From JAKBCQ01 sp021807585 (GTDB taxonomy: Bacteria > Planctomycetota > Planctomycetia > Isosphaerales > Isosphaeraceae): DNA of 6,907 nucleotides. A program made the position numbers and the translations under genes. This document shows, piece by piece, positions 1 to 6,633 of the stretch; positions within the stretch are counted from its first letter, which is position 1, and each line of letters starts with the position of its first letter. Where the stretch lies: NCBI GenBank assembly GCA_027325115.1, contig DAHWFG010000308.1, positions 1 through 6,907 of the forward strand. The letters run 5' to 3'. Under the pieces are notes generated by a model. The model saw nothing but the letters and a program-made list of their open reading frames with translations, was not told the origin of the DNA and searched no databases.

Positions 1-502
1 GGTGAATTCCAATCCTTCGGCGAACTCGACATTGGCGTGATGCTTGACGGGCTTCTGATCGGGTCCTTCTCGACCTTGCAGTTCGCGTCGATCGGTTCCG
101 CGCGAGCCGATCGCGGGCTGCTGTTCGGGATTGGTGCGACCGCCGGTTCCTTGTGCGCCTTCGCCGCTTCGATCCATTCGGTTGATCCGCGCCGCGGAAC
201 CCGGTGGAGGAGTCGTTGCGGAAGGGGACGCGGCGGGTGAAGGGGGCCCGACTGGTGTTACACCGCGTTGAATCCTCCCCTGAGAACCTTCGCCTGGGAG
301 TTGCTCTGGATCGACGGGTACGACTTCCGAATTCACATCGGGAATGGGAGACGGCCCCTGCCCTGGTTCGCCGCCGGCCTCTTGTGGAAGGAGTGGATCG
401 AGAACGCCGACTGCTTGGGCGTTATTGGGTTCTAACGCACGTCGCTCGACGGTTCCTGGAGCGACCGAATCCTGGCCGGGTTCATTGGGCGAAGCGTTCG
501 GC

Positions 503-562
503 GAGGGATTCCCTGGAATCGATGCGGCGGGTGAGGGATTGCCTGGAATCGATGCGGTCGGC
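503..562 (-). repeat. Two tandem 30-bp units in the porin-like linker
   Basis: Two adjacent units (503-532 and 533-562) differ at only a few bases, each built on GAGGGATT(C/G)CCTGGAATCG on the plus strand. On the minus strand they encode a 10-residue repeat of the type ASIPGNPSPA. The period is a multiple of three, so copy-number change would keep the frame and alter only linker length. Confidence 0.8.
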
Positions 563-717
563 TGTTGAACGAGAGGATTAGTCTGACCGGTTTCTCCCGG
601 CCCTCGGGCCGGCTTCGGCCGACCGGGGCGAGCGAGCCCGGCCGGGTCGGTCGATCTTCGGCTCGCGGTCCTGGTGTTCGAGGTCGATTGACGCTTTCCA
701 TCGGGGGCGGAATCGGG

Positions 718-861
718 CACGCGCCGGGAAAGATCGTCATATTTTCGTAACAATTCCTCATTTTGAGATTGCAATTGTCGCGTATGTTGTTCCGACAACT
801 GATTGCGTTGTTCCAATCGTTGGTACGCTTCTTCCATCTTGCGGAGCCGCTCTTCCAGGGA
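718..861 (-). other. Coiled-coil segment of the porin-like frame
   Basis: About 48 codons encode a strongly helical, charged, heptad-like stretch with Leu/Met spacing (SLEERLRKMEEAYQRLEQ, then NEELLRKYDDLSRRV). There is no Pro or Gly within it, in sharp contrast to the Pro/Gly-rich flanks. It is the best evidence that the minus frame beyond the TAA codes for protein. In related outer-membrane proteins such a segment is thought to trimerise or span the periplasm. Confidence 0.75.
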
Positions 862-1029
862 AGAGGCCGCGGAAGGTTGGGGATTCATTGCGGCCGCGGA
901 AGTCGTGCGACCTGGAGCGATCGGATTTTGAGCCGCGTTGAAGGTTTGTGGAGGGCCTGCGTCGCCGATCCGGGGAGGGGCGGCGTCGCCGACGGTTCCA
1001 GCGGTCAGTACGGTTCGTGCATGTTGAGG

Positions 1030-1032
1030 TTA
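1030..1032 (-). other. In-frame TAA interrupting the porin-like reading frame
   Basis: The plus-strand TTA reads as TAA at codon 83 of the minus-strand frame starting at 1278. It sits in Pro/Gln-rich context (ATA TAA CCT CAA), where one C-to-T change from CAA (Gln) would explain it. It is the only stop in this frame between 1 and 1278; scanning every codon from 1 to 1029 found no other TTA, CTA or TCA. Confidence 0.85.
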
Positions 1033-1286
1033 TATTGGTTGAAGCGGGATCGGCTTTGGGTTTGCGGGCGGTTTTACGCCTTTCGTCCGCGTCGAGGATG
1101 AAGATTTGGCGATAATCGGTGGGGCTTGCGGCGGCTTGGGAGCGGCGATAAATGGCGGGGGCTCATCGGCCGCGGGGGGATCCTGCGCCTTGGCGCCGGC
1201 CACCCATCCGCCGACTAAGCAAGCGAGAAGGAGGGATCGCTTCCACCGTTGTGGAGGACGATTCCGCTCAGGCTTCATTTGCCTCG

Positions 1287-1292
1287 CTCCTC
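1287..1292 (-). promoter_or_regulatory. Shine-Dalgarno of the interrupted porin-like gene
   Basis: Read on the minus strand this is GAGGAG, eight bases before the ATG at 1278. It fixes the start of the signal-peptide ORF and shows that this N-terminus was, or still is, a real translation start. Confidence 0.75.
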
Positions 1293-1472
1293 ATCAGCTA
1301 TTTGGGTTTCCATCAACCGAATTCTCTTGGGCTCGGATCCGTGTCCGCGGCGTCTTTCACCGATCGAGAGATGCCTATTGTGGACGAAGCTTCGACGCGC
1401 TTGCGGAATTCGAGACATTCGTCGACGCGACGAATGGCGAGCAAGCGTGAGGTAAGTTCGAAAATGAGAGAC

Positions 1473-1486
1473 GAACTATTCGTTGA
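1473..1486 (+). repeat. 14-bp direct repeat, copy 1
   Basis: GAACTATTCGTTGA matches exactly at 2000-2013. This copy runs into a 10-bp palindrome TGAATATTCA (1484-1493) and lies about 195 bases from the leftward start codon. Confidence 0.7.
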
Positions 1487-1671
1487 ATATTCATGCCTTG
1501 ATTCGGCAAGGACGATACGGTCGGTCGCCGGTCGCCGGGCCGCCGTCGTCGCGGCGGTATCGAAAGAGACAATTCACGGGAAATCGTTGAAGAAATGGAG
1601 GTTGATCACTGCGCCTTGAGGGTTCACGCCCGAGGCGAGCGATCTCAACCAAGGGGAGAAGAATGACAACT

Positions 1672-1693
1672 GTGAGCGGAATCGACCGCTCAC
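1672..1693. other. Perfect 8-bp inverted repeat
   Basis: GTGAGCGG and CCGCTCAC flank a six-base loop (AATCGA). No T-run follows on either strand, so it is a poorer terminator candidate than an operator or RNA stem. It lies near the middle of the divergent intergenic region. Confidence 0.6.
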
Positions 1694-1742
1694 GCGTTGA
1701 AAGTTCTTCATTCCACAATTGATGGGCGGATTCTTTCGAGAA

Positions 1743-1759
1743 CTTGACGTTGCGTCAAG
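1743..1759. other. Perfect 7-bp inverted repeat around TTG
   Basis: CTTGACG-TTG-CGTCAAG. A 17-bp dyad with a three-base centre is typical in size for a dimeric repressor site, and it also includes a -35-like TTGACG. No matching -10 box is visible at a normal distance and no T-run follows. Confidence 0.5.
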
Positions 1760-1835
1760 GCCGAATTACCCGGTCTTCGAGGATTAGATCCAAGCGATCG
1801 AGTAAAAGCCGCCGATAGTTAACGGATTGACCCGA

Positions 1836-1880
1836 CGCGAGTTGAAGCGAATCGATCCGACGCTTCGCGAGCTGAAACGA
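1836..1880 (+). repeat. Imperfect 15-bp direct repeat with 30-bp period
   Basis: CGCGAGTTGAAGCGA (1836-1850) and CGCGAGCTGAAACGA (1866-1880) match at 13 of 15 positions and are spaced about three helical turns apart. Between and around them GAAGCG and CGCTTC (1844-1849, 1861-1866) can pair. A regulator array is possible but unproven. Confidence 0.45.
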
Positions 1881-1999
1881 TGGACGATCGCAACGAATGG
1901 TAAGTCGAAATGATGCGATTCGGCGTCGCGGTAAGCGAAATGAACGTGTCGATTGAACGAAACCACGGTTGGTATCGAAATAAGGAATGAAGGTTGCGT

Positions 2000-2013
2000 G
2001 AACTATTCGTTGA
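2000..2013 (+). repeat. 14-bp direct repeat, copy 2, overlapping a -35-like box
   Basis: Exact second copy of GAACTATTCGTTGA. Its last four bases form most of the -35-like TTGACG of the promoter candidate for the S55 gene, so it is a reasonable place for a regulator to bind. That role is inferred from position only. Confidence 0.65.
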
Positions 2014-2038
2014 CGTCATGTTGAATCGAGATTACGAT
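2010..2038 (+). promoter_or_regulatory. Candidate sigma70-type promoter for the S55 gene
   Basis: TTGACG (2010-2015) and TACGAT (2033-2038) are separated by 17 bases. They match the consensus boxes at 5/6 and 4/6. Transcription would begin near 2045, giving a leader of roughly 140 bases before the preferred ATG at 2185. There is no experimental support. Confidence 0.4.
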
Positions 2039-2170
2039 TGAGGTAAGGAATCATCCGTTCGTTTCACTGTGTGAATTCCTTCGGCATAGCGACCGATTTG
2101 ATCGTCGCGGCGGGGAGGAAGATCGGATCTCGGATCGACTCGTTTCGCCCACCGACCACGCCCGTTTTTG

Positions 2171-2176
2171 GGAGGT
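2171..2176 (+). promoter_or_regulatory. Shine-Dalgarno that decides the S55 gene start
   Basis: GGAGGT lies eight bases before ATG 2185. The longer reading from GTG 2071 has no Shine-Dalgarno and would put 38 non-hydrophobic residues ahead of the signal peptide, so the ATG is preferred. Confidence 0.8.
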
Positions 2177-2184
2177 CACTTCGC

Positions 2185-4113
2185 ATGTGTTTCGGCCATG
2201 AGAGTTCATACCGGCTGTTTCGTTCGGTTTCGGCGATGTTGGCGATTCTCACGGGGATCGGCTGGATCGCGGTCGACGCGGCACGCGCCGAGCCCGATCC
2301 GAATTCGTACTGGAACGTGAACGACGTACACGCCGGGATGAAGGGTGAAGGCTGGACGGTATTGGTGGGAACGAAGCCCGAGAAGTTCACGGCCGAGGTG
2401 CTGGGGGTTCTTAAGGACGTCAATCCTGGTCGCGACATGGTGTTATGTCGGTTGAAGGGGTGCGATCTTGAGCACGCCGGGATTGTTCAGGGGATGAGCG
2501 GAAGCCCGATATACATCGACGGTAAGTTATTGGGTGCGGTCGCTTACGCGTGGGAGTTTGCCAAGGATCCGATCGCGGGGGTGACTCCGTTTTGCCAGAT
2601 GGTTCAGTTTGTTCGATCGAGCGACAAGCGGATCGCGGCTGAGGCGGGGGGTAAGGAGGGCGCCGCGGGGGGCGATTCGCCGAGGTCCGCGATGCTTGGT
2701 CGGATTGAGGACGATTTACTTGTGGTTGATTCCGCCGGTCCTCGCCCCGGCGCGGCGTTGACCGGCGCGACGGCGGCGGGCGGCGGGGGTATGGCGGGGA
2801 TGCGGGCGATCGGCACGCCGCTTTCGGCGCGTGGATTTTCGCCGCGTGCGACGGCTTTTTTGAACGATCGGCTTGGACCGTTGGGGATGGCCGCGGGTCC
2901 CGGGGGCGGGGCGACGGATCAAATCATCAAAGAAGAAGGAGATAAACCGTTCGTCCCGGGAGCGCCGCTGACGATCGCGATGGTGACGGGGGATTTCGAT
3001 ATTTCGGGAATCGGTACCGTGACGCACGTCGAGGGGAATCGCGTGTACGGTTTCGGACATCCGATGCTGGGGCTGGGAACGTGTGATTTACCGTTAATGA
3101 CGGGATATATTCACACTGTTTATCCGCGAGCGAGCGTGAGTATGAAGATGGGATCGCCGCTTAAGATCGTGGGCGTGTTGGATACCGACGTAAGCACTTG
3201 TGTCGCGGGTCGAATCGGTCCCAAGCCCGATTTGCTGCCGATGTCGGCGCTTGTGAAGGTGGGACGGTATTCGGAGCCGAAGACGTTTCATGTGCAGATC
3301 GTCCGCGAGCCGAATTTATTGCCGACGTTCGTCATGTCGGTGCTGGCGAACGCGATTGACACCGAGGGGAATCTTCCCGAGGAATTCACGGCGAATTTGA
3401 AGGCGACGATCAAGCTTAAGGATCAGCGGTCGATCGCGATTGAGGACCGGCTGAGCGGGGCGCGGTTTTCGGGTCCGATGGGGGCGCCGTCGCTCTTTGG
3501 GACGATCGCTGCGACGGTCAATCTGTTATCGCGGAACGACATGGCGCCGGTGCGGATCGAATCGATCGATTGCTCGATCGAGATCGAACGCGGCAGGACC
3601 GACGCGACGATCGAAGCGTTCCAGGTCGATTCGGATCGGCTCGAGCCGGGTCAAACGCTCAAGGGGACGGTTATTCTCAAGCCGTTCAAAGCGGAACGCG
3701 TCGCCGTTCCTGTGACGCTCGCGCTTCCCGCGGATCTCCCCGAGGGAAAATACGAGGCGACGGTTTGCGACGTCGTCAACGCGATCCGCCGCACGCTCCA
3801 CGACGAGCCTCGATTGATGTCGCCGACGAGTCTCAACGGCGTGCTCGAGATCATCCGGCTTCAAACCGAGGTGAAGCATACCGAACTTTCGATGCGACTG
3901 GCGCTTCGCGATCAGGGGATCGCGATCGAGGGTCGGCCGCTGCCGAATCTTCCCTCGAGCGTTCGAGCCGTGTTTTTGAACTCGAAACAATCGTCCGAAA
4001 CCCCGGTTCATTCCGAACTCGTGGTCTCGACAGGAACGCCTTATGTGATCGAAGGGACGCGTTCGTTGCGGATCGAGGTCGTCAAGAACCGAGCCGTGAC
4101 GACGAACGATTAA
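2185..4113 (+). CDS. Exported SpoIVB-like peptidase S55 domain protein with permuted motif order
   Basis: The 642-aa product from ATG 2185 has a signal peptide (core about 15-32, cleavage ARA|EP after 35), so it acts in the periplasm or on the cell surface. Residues 47-145 match the S55 core: DVHAGMKGEGWTV, then LEHAGIVQGMSGSPIYIDGK, with the candidate nucleophile Ser in GMSGSP (103-108), then FAKDPIAGV (125-133). A Gly/Ala-rich linker (about 146-258) follows, then GTVTHVEG and GFGHP (289-293, candidate catalytic His292), then a conserved-looking stretch to AGRIG (341-345). Residues about 452-642 look beta-rich and are unrecognised. In Bacillus SpoIVB the His motif precedes the Ser motif; here the order is reversed, as in the large bacterial S55 proteins I recall. 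Seven Cys remain after the signal peptide. SpoIVB cleaves SpoIVFA in sporulation; no such role is implied here, and the substrate is unknown. An intrinsic terminator follows the stop. A GTG start at 2071 would give 680 aa. Confidence 0.9.
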   Translation: MCFGHESSYRLFRSVSAMLAILTGIGWIAVDAARAEPDPNSYWNVNDVHAGMKGEGWTVLVGTKPEKFTAEVLGVLKDVNPGRDMVLCRLKGCDLEHAGIVQGMSGSPIYIDGKLLGAVAYAWEFAKDPIAGVTPFCQMVQFVRSSDKRIAAEAGGKEGAAGGDSPRSAMLGRIEDDLLVVDSAGPRPGAALTGATAAGGGGMAGMRAIGTPLSARGFSPRATAFLNDRLGPLGMAAGPGGGATDQIIKEEGDKPFVPGAPLTIAMVTGDFDISGIGTVTHVEGNRVYGFGHPMLGLGTCDLPLMTGYIHTVYPRASVSMKMGSPLKIVGVLDTDVSTCVAGRIGPKPDLLPMSALVKVGRYSEPKTFHVQIVREPNLLPTFVMSVLANAIDTEGNLPEEFTANLKATIKLKDQRSIAIEDRLSGARFSGPMGAPSLFGTIAATVNLLSRNDMAPVRIESIDCSIEIERGRTDATIEAFQVDSDRLEPGQTLKGTVILKPFKAERVAVPVTLALPADLPEGKYEATVCDVVNAIRRTLHDEPRLMSPTSLNGVLEIIRLQTEVKHTELSMRLALRDQGIAIEGRPLPNLPSSVRAVFLNSKQSSETPVHSELVVSTGTPYVIEGTRSLRIEVVKNRAVTTND

Positions 4114-4127
4114 TATTCGGACGGTGC

Positions 4128-4163
4128 GCCGCGATCTCGGAAATGATCGCGGCCTCTTTTTTT
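4128..4163 (+). terminator. Strong intrinsic terminator after the S55 gene
   Basis: Perfect 9-bp stem GCCGCGATC / GATCGCGGC (4128-4136, 4145-4153) with an eight-base loop, followed by CTC and seven Ts (4157-4163). It begins 14 bases after the TAA at 4111-4113. This is a textbook rho-independent terminator and argues that most S55 transcripts stop before the propeller gene. Confidence 0.92.
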
Positions 4164-4200
4164 ATTCCATATGAACAAGTATTAATTCAAAGAGTATTTT
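4164..4200 (+). promoter_or_regulatory. AT-rich leader of the propeller gene, probable promoter area
   Basis: These 37 bases between the terminator T-run and ATG 4201 are markedly AT-rich for this window. They end in a weak Shine-Dalgarno-like AAAGAG (4189-4194) six bases before the ATG. Because a terminator precedes it, the downstream gene probably needs its own promoter here or within the end of the S55 gene. I see no pair of good -35/-10 boxes. Confidence 0.35.
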
Positions 4201-6633
4201 ATGCCGATGACGTGGAAAAAGCTTGCGAAGGCGTCGATCAAGACCGAACGGCGTTTTGCCGTCGAGGGTTCGGCCTGGGCGGCGGGGCCGGCGTCAGGTC
4301 GATCGACGGCGGTTGATTCTTTGATTCGAGTCGGCGGTCGCCGTTTTTTTTGGAATCGGATCGCGGTCTCGGCGACGGTTTTGGCGGTTTTGGCGGGCTT
4401 GACCGCGACGGCGCGGGGGTCGAAGGTTGAAACGTGGAAGGTGGATAATCAGGCGTCGTTTTTCAAGGGGAAGCGTGAGCGGGTGATCGTCTCGGATACG
4501 GGGCGCGTTCGGCTGAGCCTTGGGCTCGCGGGGGATCACGCCAAGGGGCTGAGCGCGCGGCGTGTTTGGAAGCTCGCGCGGACCGACGACGGTTCGATTT
4601 ACGCCGCGACAGGGGACGAGGGGAAGGTTTTCAAGCTCGTGCCCAAAACCGACGCGTGGACGACCGTACTCGACGCCGCCGATACCCAAATCTTTAGCCT
4701 TGCGGTTCTAGCCGACGGCAAGGTGATGGCTGGAACGGGCGCCGGAGGGCAGGTGATCGACGTCACCTCGGCGGATCATCCCGCGAGTCGCCCCGATCCC
4801 GCGGTCAAATACATCTGGGATCTCGCCGCCGATAAGGCGGGAAATCTGTACGCCGCGACGGGCCCGAGCGGACAATTGTGGAAACGCGCCGCCGACGGCA
4901 AATGGACGCTCATCCTCGACACCAAACATTCTCATCTATTGAGTGTCGCGGTGGGATTGAGCGGCGAGGTTTACACGGGGAGCGACGGCGACGGTTTGAT
5001 TTACAAGATCGGCGGCGACGGCAAGGCGAGCGTCGTTTACGATTCTCCGCAAACCGAGATCCGATCGCTCCTGGCGGCGCCCGACGGTTCGTTGTACGCG
5101 GGAACCGCGGATTTCACGGGGGGAACACCGGGAACGGGGGTCGGTCGCGGCTTCTCGACGGGCATGCTTGAACATGCCGGCGAGGGTTTGATTGCTCGCG
5201 ACGAGTCGTCGGAGTTTCGTACGTTCGTCGATATGGACGCGTTCGGATTCGCGCGGACGAGAAACAAGAATGCGTCTGCGCGATTGTTTGATCTGAAAGA
5301 TATGAAAGAGCGTTATGTCCTCGCCGCCGCGGCGGGGCTTACGACTTTGATTTCGGCGTCGGGGACGTTGGACGACGGCGTCGATACGGGCGCATCGGTG
5401 TTGGCGTTTCAGGCGCCCGCGGGAGGAACCGCGACGATGCGGCCGATTCGTCCGGGTGAGAACGTCGTCTATCATGTCGATCGCGAGGGAGTTCCGCGCG
5501 AGGTTTTTCGCGGTCGCGTGCTGGTGCATTCGCTGGCGTGGCGGAACGGCTCGCTTTTGATTGGAACCGGACCCGACGGCGAGTTGTACGAGGTGCGCGA
5601 CGACGGTCGCGAGACGACTCCGCTCGCGCGGCTCGATTCGGGGCAGATCCTTTCGCTCGTCGTCGATACCGACGGGTCGGTTTGGATCGGCTCGGGAGAG
5701 CCCGCCGCTGTTAGTAAACTGAAATCGACTTATGTGGATTCGGGTGTGTTAATCTCGGAAGTACTCGACGCCAAGTTGATCAGTCGTTTCGGGACGGTTT
5801 CTTGGCGGGGGGAGAATCCCGCGGGCACGGCGACGACGCTCGAGATGAGGACGGGGAACGTCGGCGAGCCCGATGAAACCTGGGCGCCCTGGTCGAGCCC
5901 GGCGAGCGACGCCGGGGGGTCGAAAACCGACGTTCCGGCGGGTCGATTCGCGCAATTTCGGTTGACTCTCAAAACGAGCGATCCCACCAAAACGCCCGAC
6001 GTTCGGTCGATCGCGATTCATTATCAGTCGGTGAACCTTCCGCCCGAATTGACGAAGATCGACGTCCCCGACGTCGTCTTCGGCGACGGCTCGACACGCG
6101 GCGGCAAGGTGGCGATCAAATGGACCGCGAGCGATCCCAATGGTGACGAAATCTCTTATATGTTGATGGTGAAGAAAGAAGGTTGGCCCGATTGGGTCGA
6201 GTTGTGGGACAAGCCGAGGACCGACACGAGTTTTTCGTGGGACGGCTGGACGGTCCCCGCGGGGGTTTATCGGGCGCGGGTTACGGCTTTGGATCGGCTC
6301 TCGAACGCACCCGGCGATTCGCTTTCACGGACGATCACGAGCGACGCGTTTGTGATCGATCACGAACCGCCTCAGCTTTCGCTCAAGAAGACCGAAAAGG
6401 GATTCGAGGCCGAGATCATCGACGACCTGACGCGGGTTGTGAAGGCTTTATATGCGGTCGACGGCGGCGACTGGACGCCGATCTTCCCCGTCGACGGTCT
6501 CTTTGATTCAACACACGAAAAATTGAGAATAGATCTACCCGAACTCAAGCCGGGAGCGCATGTCGTGGTGGTGCAGGCGACCGACGCCGCGGGGAACACG
6601 GGGTCGGCCGATCTGGTGATCGCTCGTCCCTGA
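4201..6633 (+). CDS. Exported seven-repeat beta-propeller protein with C-terminal Ig/FN3-like modules
   Basis: The 810-aa product has a hydrophobic segment at about 53-72 (AVSATVLAVLAGLTATA) after an Arg-rich stretch. It is a signal peptide with a long n-region or an N-terminal anchor. Seven repeats of the form DG-x-(I/L/V)-Y-(A/T)-(A/G)-T-G-x-x-G-x-(V/L)-(F/W/Y)-K begin near residues 131, 172, 213, 254, 296, 450 and 492. The ~41-residue spacing fits one seven-bladed propeller; between repeats five and six lies an extra ~110 residues. Residues about 510-611 look like a beta-sandwich. Residues 612-722 carry an Ig/FN3-type ASDPNGDEISY motif, and the last 88 residues end in the Ig-like VVVVQATDAAGNTGSA. 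Such proteins usually bind ligands or partners; I see no catalytic motif. It lies 87 bases after the S55 gene but beyond a terminator. The start is uncertain: the Shine-Dalgarno is weak, and a TTG at 4321 would give a shorter, more ordinary signal peptide. Confidence 0.9.
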   Translation: MPMTWKKLAKASIKTERRFAVEGSAWAAGPASGRSTAVDSLIRVGGRRFFWNRIAVSATVLAVLAGLTATARGSKVETWKVDNQASFFKGKRERVIVSDTGRVRLSLGLAGDHAKGLSARRVWKLARTDDGSIYAATGDEGKVFKLVPKTDAWTTVLDAADTQIFSLAVLADGKVMAGTGAGGQVIDVTSADHPASRPDPAVKYIWDLAADKAGNLYAATGPSGQLWKRAADGKWTLILDTKHSHLLSVAVGLSGEVYTGSDGDGLIYKIGGDGKASVVYDSPQTEIRSLLAAPDGSLYAGTADFTGGTPGTGVGRGFSTGMLEHAGEGLIARDESSEFRTFVDMDAFGFARTRNKNASARLFDLKDMKERYVLAAAAGLTTLISASGTLDDGVDTGASVLAFQAPAGGTATMRPIRPGENVVYHVDREGVPREVFRGRVLVHSLAWRNGSLLIGTGPDGELYEVRDDGRETTPLARLDSGQILSLVVDTDGSVWIGSGEPAAVSKLKSTYVDSGVLISEVLDAKLISRFGTVSWRGENPAGTATTLEMRTGNVGEPDETWAPWSSPASDAGGSKTDVPAGRFAQFRLTLKTSDPTKTPDVRSIAIHYQSVNLPPELTKIDVPDVVFGDGSTRGGKVAIKWTASDPNGDEISYMLMVKKEGWPDWVELWDKPRTDTSFSWDGWTVPAGVYRARVTALDRLSNAPGDSLSRTITSDAFVIDHEPPQLSLKKTEKGFEAEIIDDLTRVVKALYAVDGGDWTPIFPVDGLFDSTHEKLRIDLPELKPGAHVVVVQATDAAGNTGSADLVIARP
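4332..4351 (+). other. GC hairpin plus T8 run inside the start of the propeller gene
   Basis: CGGC-GGTC-GCCG (4332-4343) is followed at once by eight Ts (4344-4351), within the codons for GGRRFFW just before the hydrophobic segment. The stem is only 4-5 bp, so termination would be weak. The homopolymer is a possible slippage site. Confidence 0.5.

Larger units (their letters stand above)
1..1278 (-). pseudogene. Interrupted exported coiled-coil protein, possibly an OprP-like porin (partial, runs off left edge)
   Basis: The frame starts at ATG 1276-1278 behind a good Shine-Dalgarno (GAGGAG, 8-base gap). Codons 1-31 form a signal peptide: a basic n-region (MKPERNRPPQRWKR), a hydrophobic core (SLLLACLVGGWVAGA) and a signal peptidase I site AKA|QD. 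A Pro-rich segment follows. Codon 83 is TAA, but the same frame then has no stop for 343 codons to the window edge. Past the stop come a heptad-like coiled coil (about codons 140-187), a Pro/Gly/Ser/Asn linker with a 10-residue repeat, and a segment ending HHANVEFAEGLEFT. Signal peptide, coiled coil, disordered linker and then a beta-barrel is a layout I associate with planctomycete phosphate-selective-porin-like proteins. The barrel would lie outside the window, so the porin call is inference. The downstream part has no signal peptide; its first in-frame ATG (888) lacks a Shine-Dalgarno. Alternatives are a base-call error, stop readthrough, or an 82-aa secreted peptide. Confidence 0.72.
1279..2184. 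other. Long divergent intergenic region without a convincing gene
   Basis: These 906 bases separate the start codons of the leftward porin-like gene and the rightward S55 gene. Open frames here lack Shine-Dalgarno sites, domains and sensible composition. The stretch has fewer GC-rich codon-like runs than its flanks and holds hairpins (1540-1557, 1672-1693, 1743-1759, 1844-1866), a 14-bp direct repeat, and short repeats such as GTAAG(T)CGAAATGA at 1890-1903 and 1931-1943. TAAGGAAT occurs at 1981-1988 and 2044-2051, and TGAGGTAAG at 1448-1456 and 2039-2047. It is most simply a large two-way regulatory region; an unrecognised small RNA or a decayed gene cannot be excluded. Confidence 0.6.

Noticed and set aside
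432..761. Minus-strand 109-codon open frame
   Set aside because: It is out of phase with the coiled-coil frame covering the same bases and looks like random GC-rich translation.
204..1101. Several plus-strand open frames across the left part
   Set aside because: They are Arg/Gly/Ser-rich, lack Shine-Dalgarno sites and lie opposite the minus-strand frame, which has a signal peptide and coiled coil.
1106..1619. Plus-strand open frames overlapping the porin-like start and running into the intergenic region
   Set aside because: The first part is antisense to the signal-peptide region; the rest has no domain, no ribosome site and unstructured composition.
1491..2019. Short minus-strand open frames in the intergenic region
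   Set aside because: No Shine-Dalgarno, no hydrophobic or domain pattern, and they overlap one another in different frames.
3555..3590. Dense GATCGA/CGATCG words
   Set aside because: Such words are common across the whole coding part and follow from Ile-Glu/Ser-Ile codon choice; no spacing pattern suggests an origin or binding array.
2716..4316. Long open frames opposite or out of phase with the S55 gene, up to 248 codons
   Set aside because: They are Arg/Asp-rich shadows typical of GC-rich coding DNA; the S55 frame carries conserved motifs throughout.
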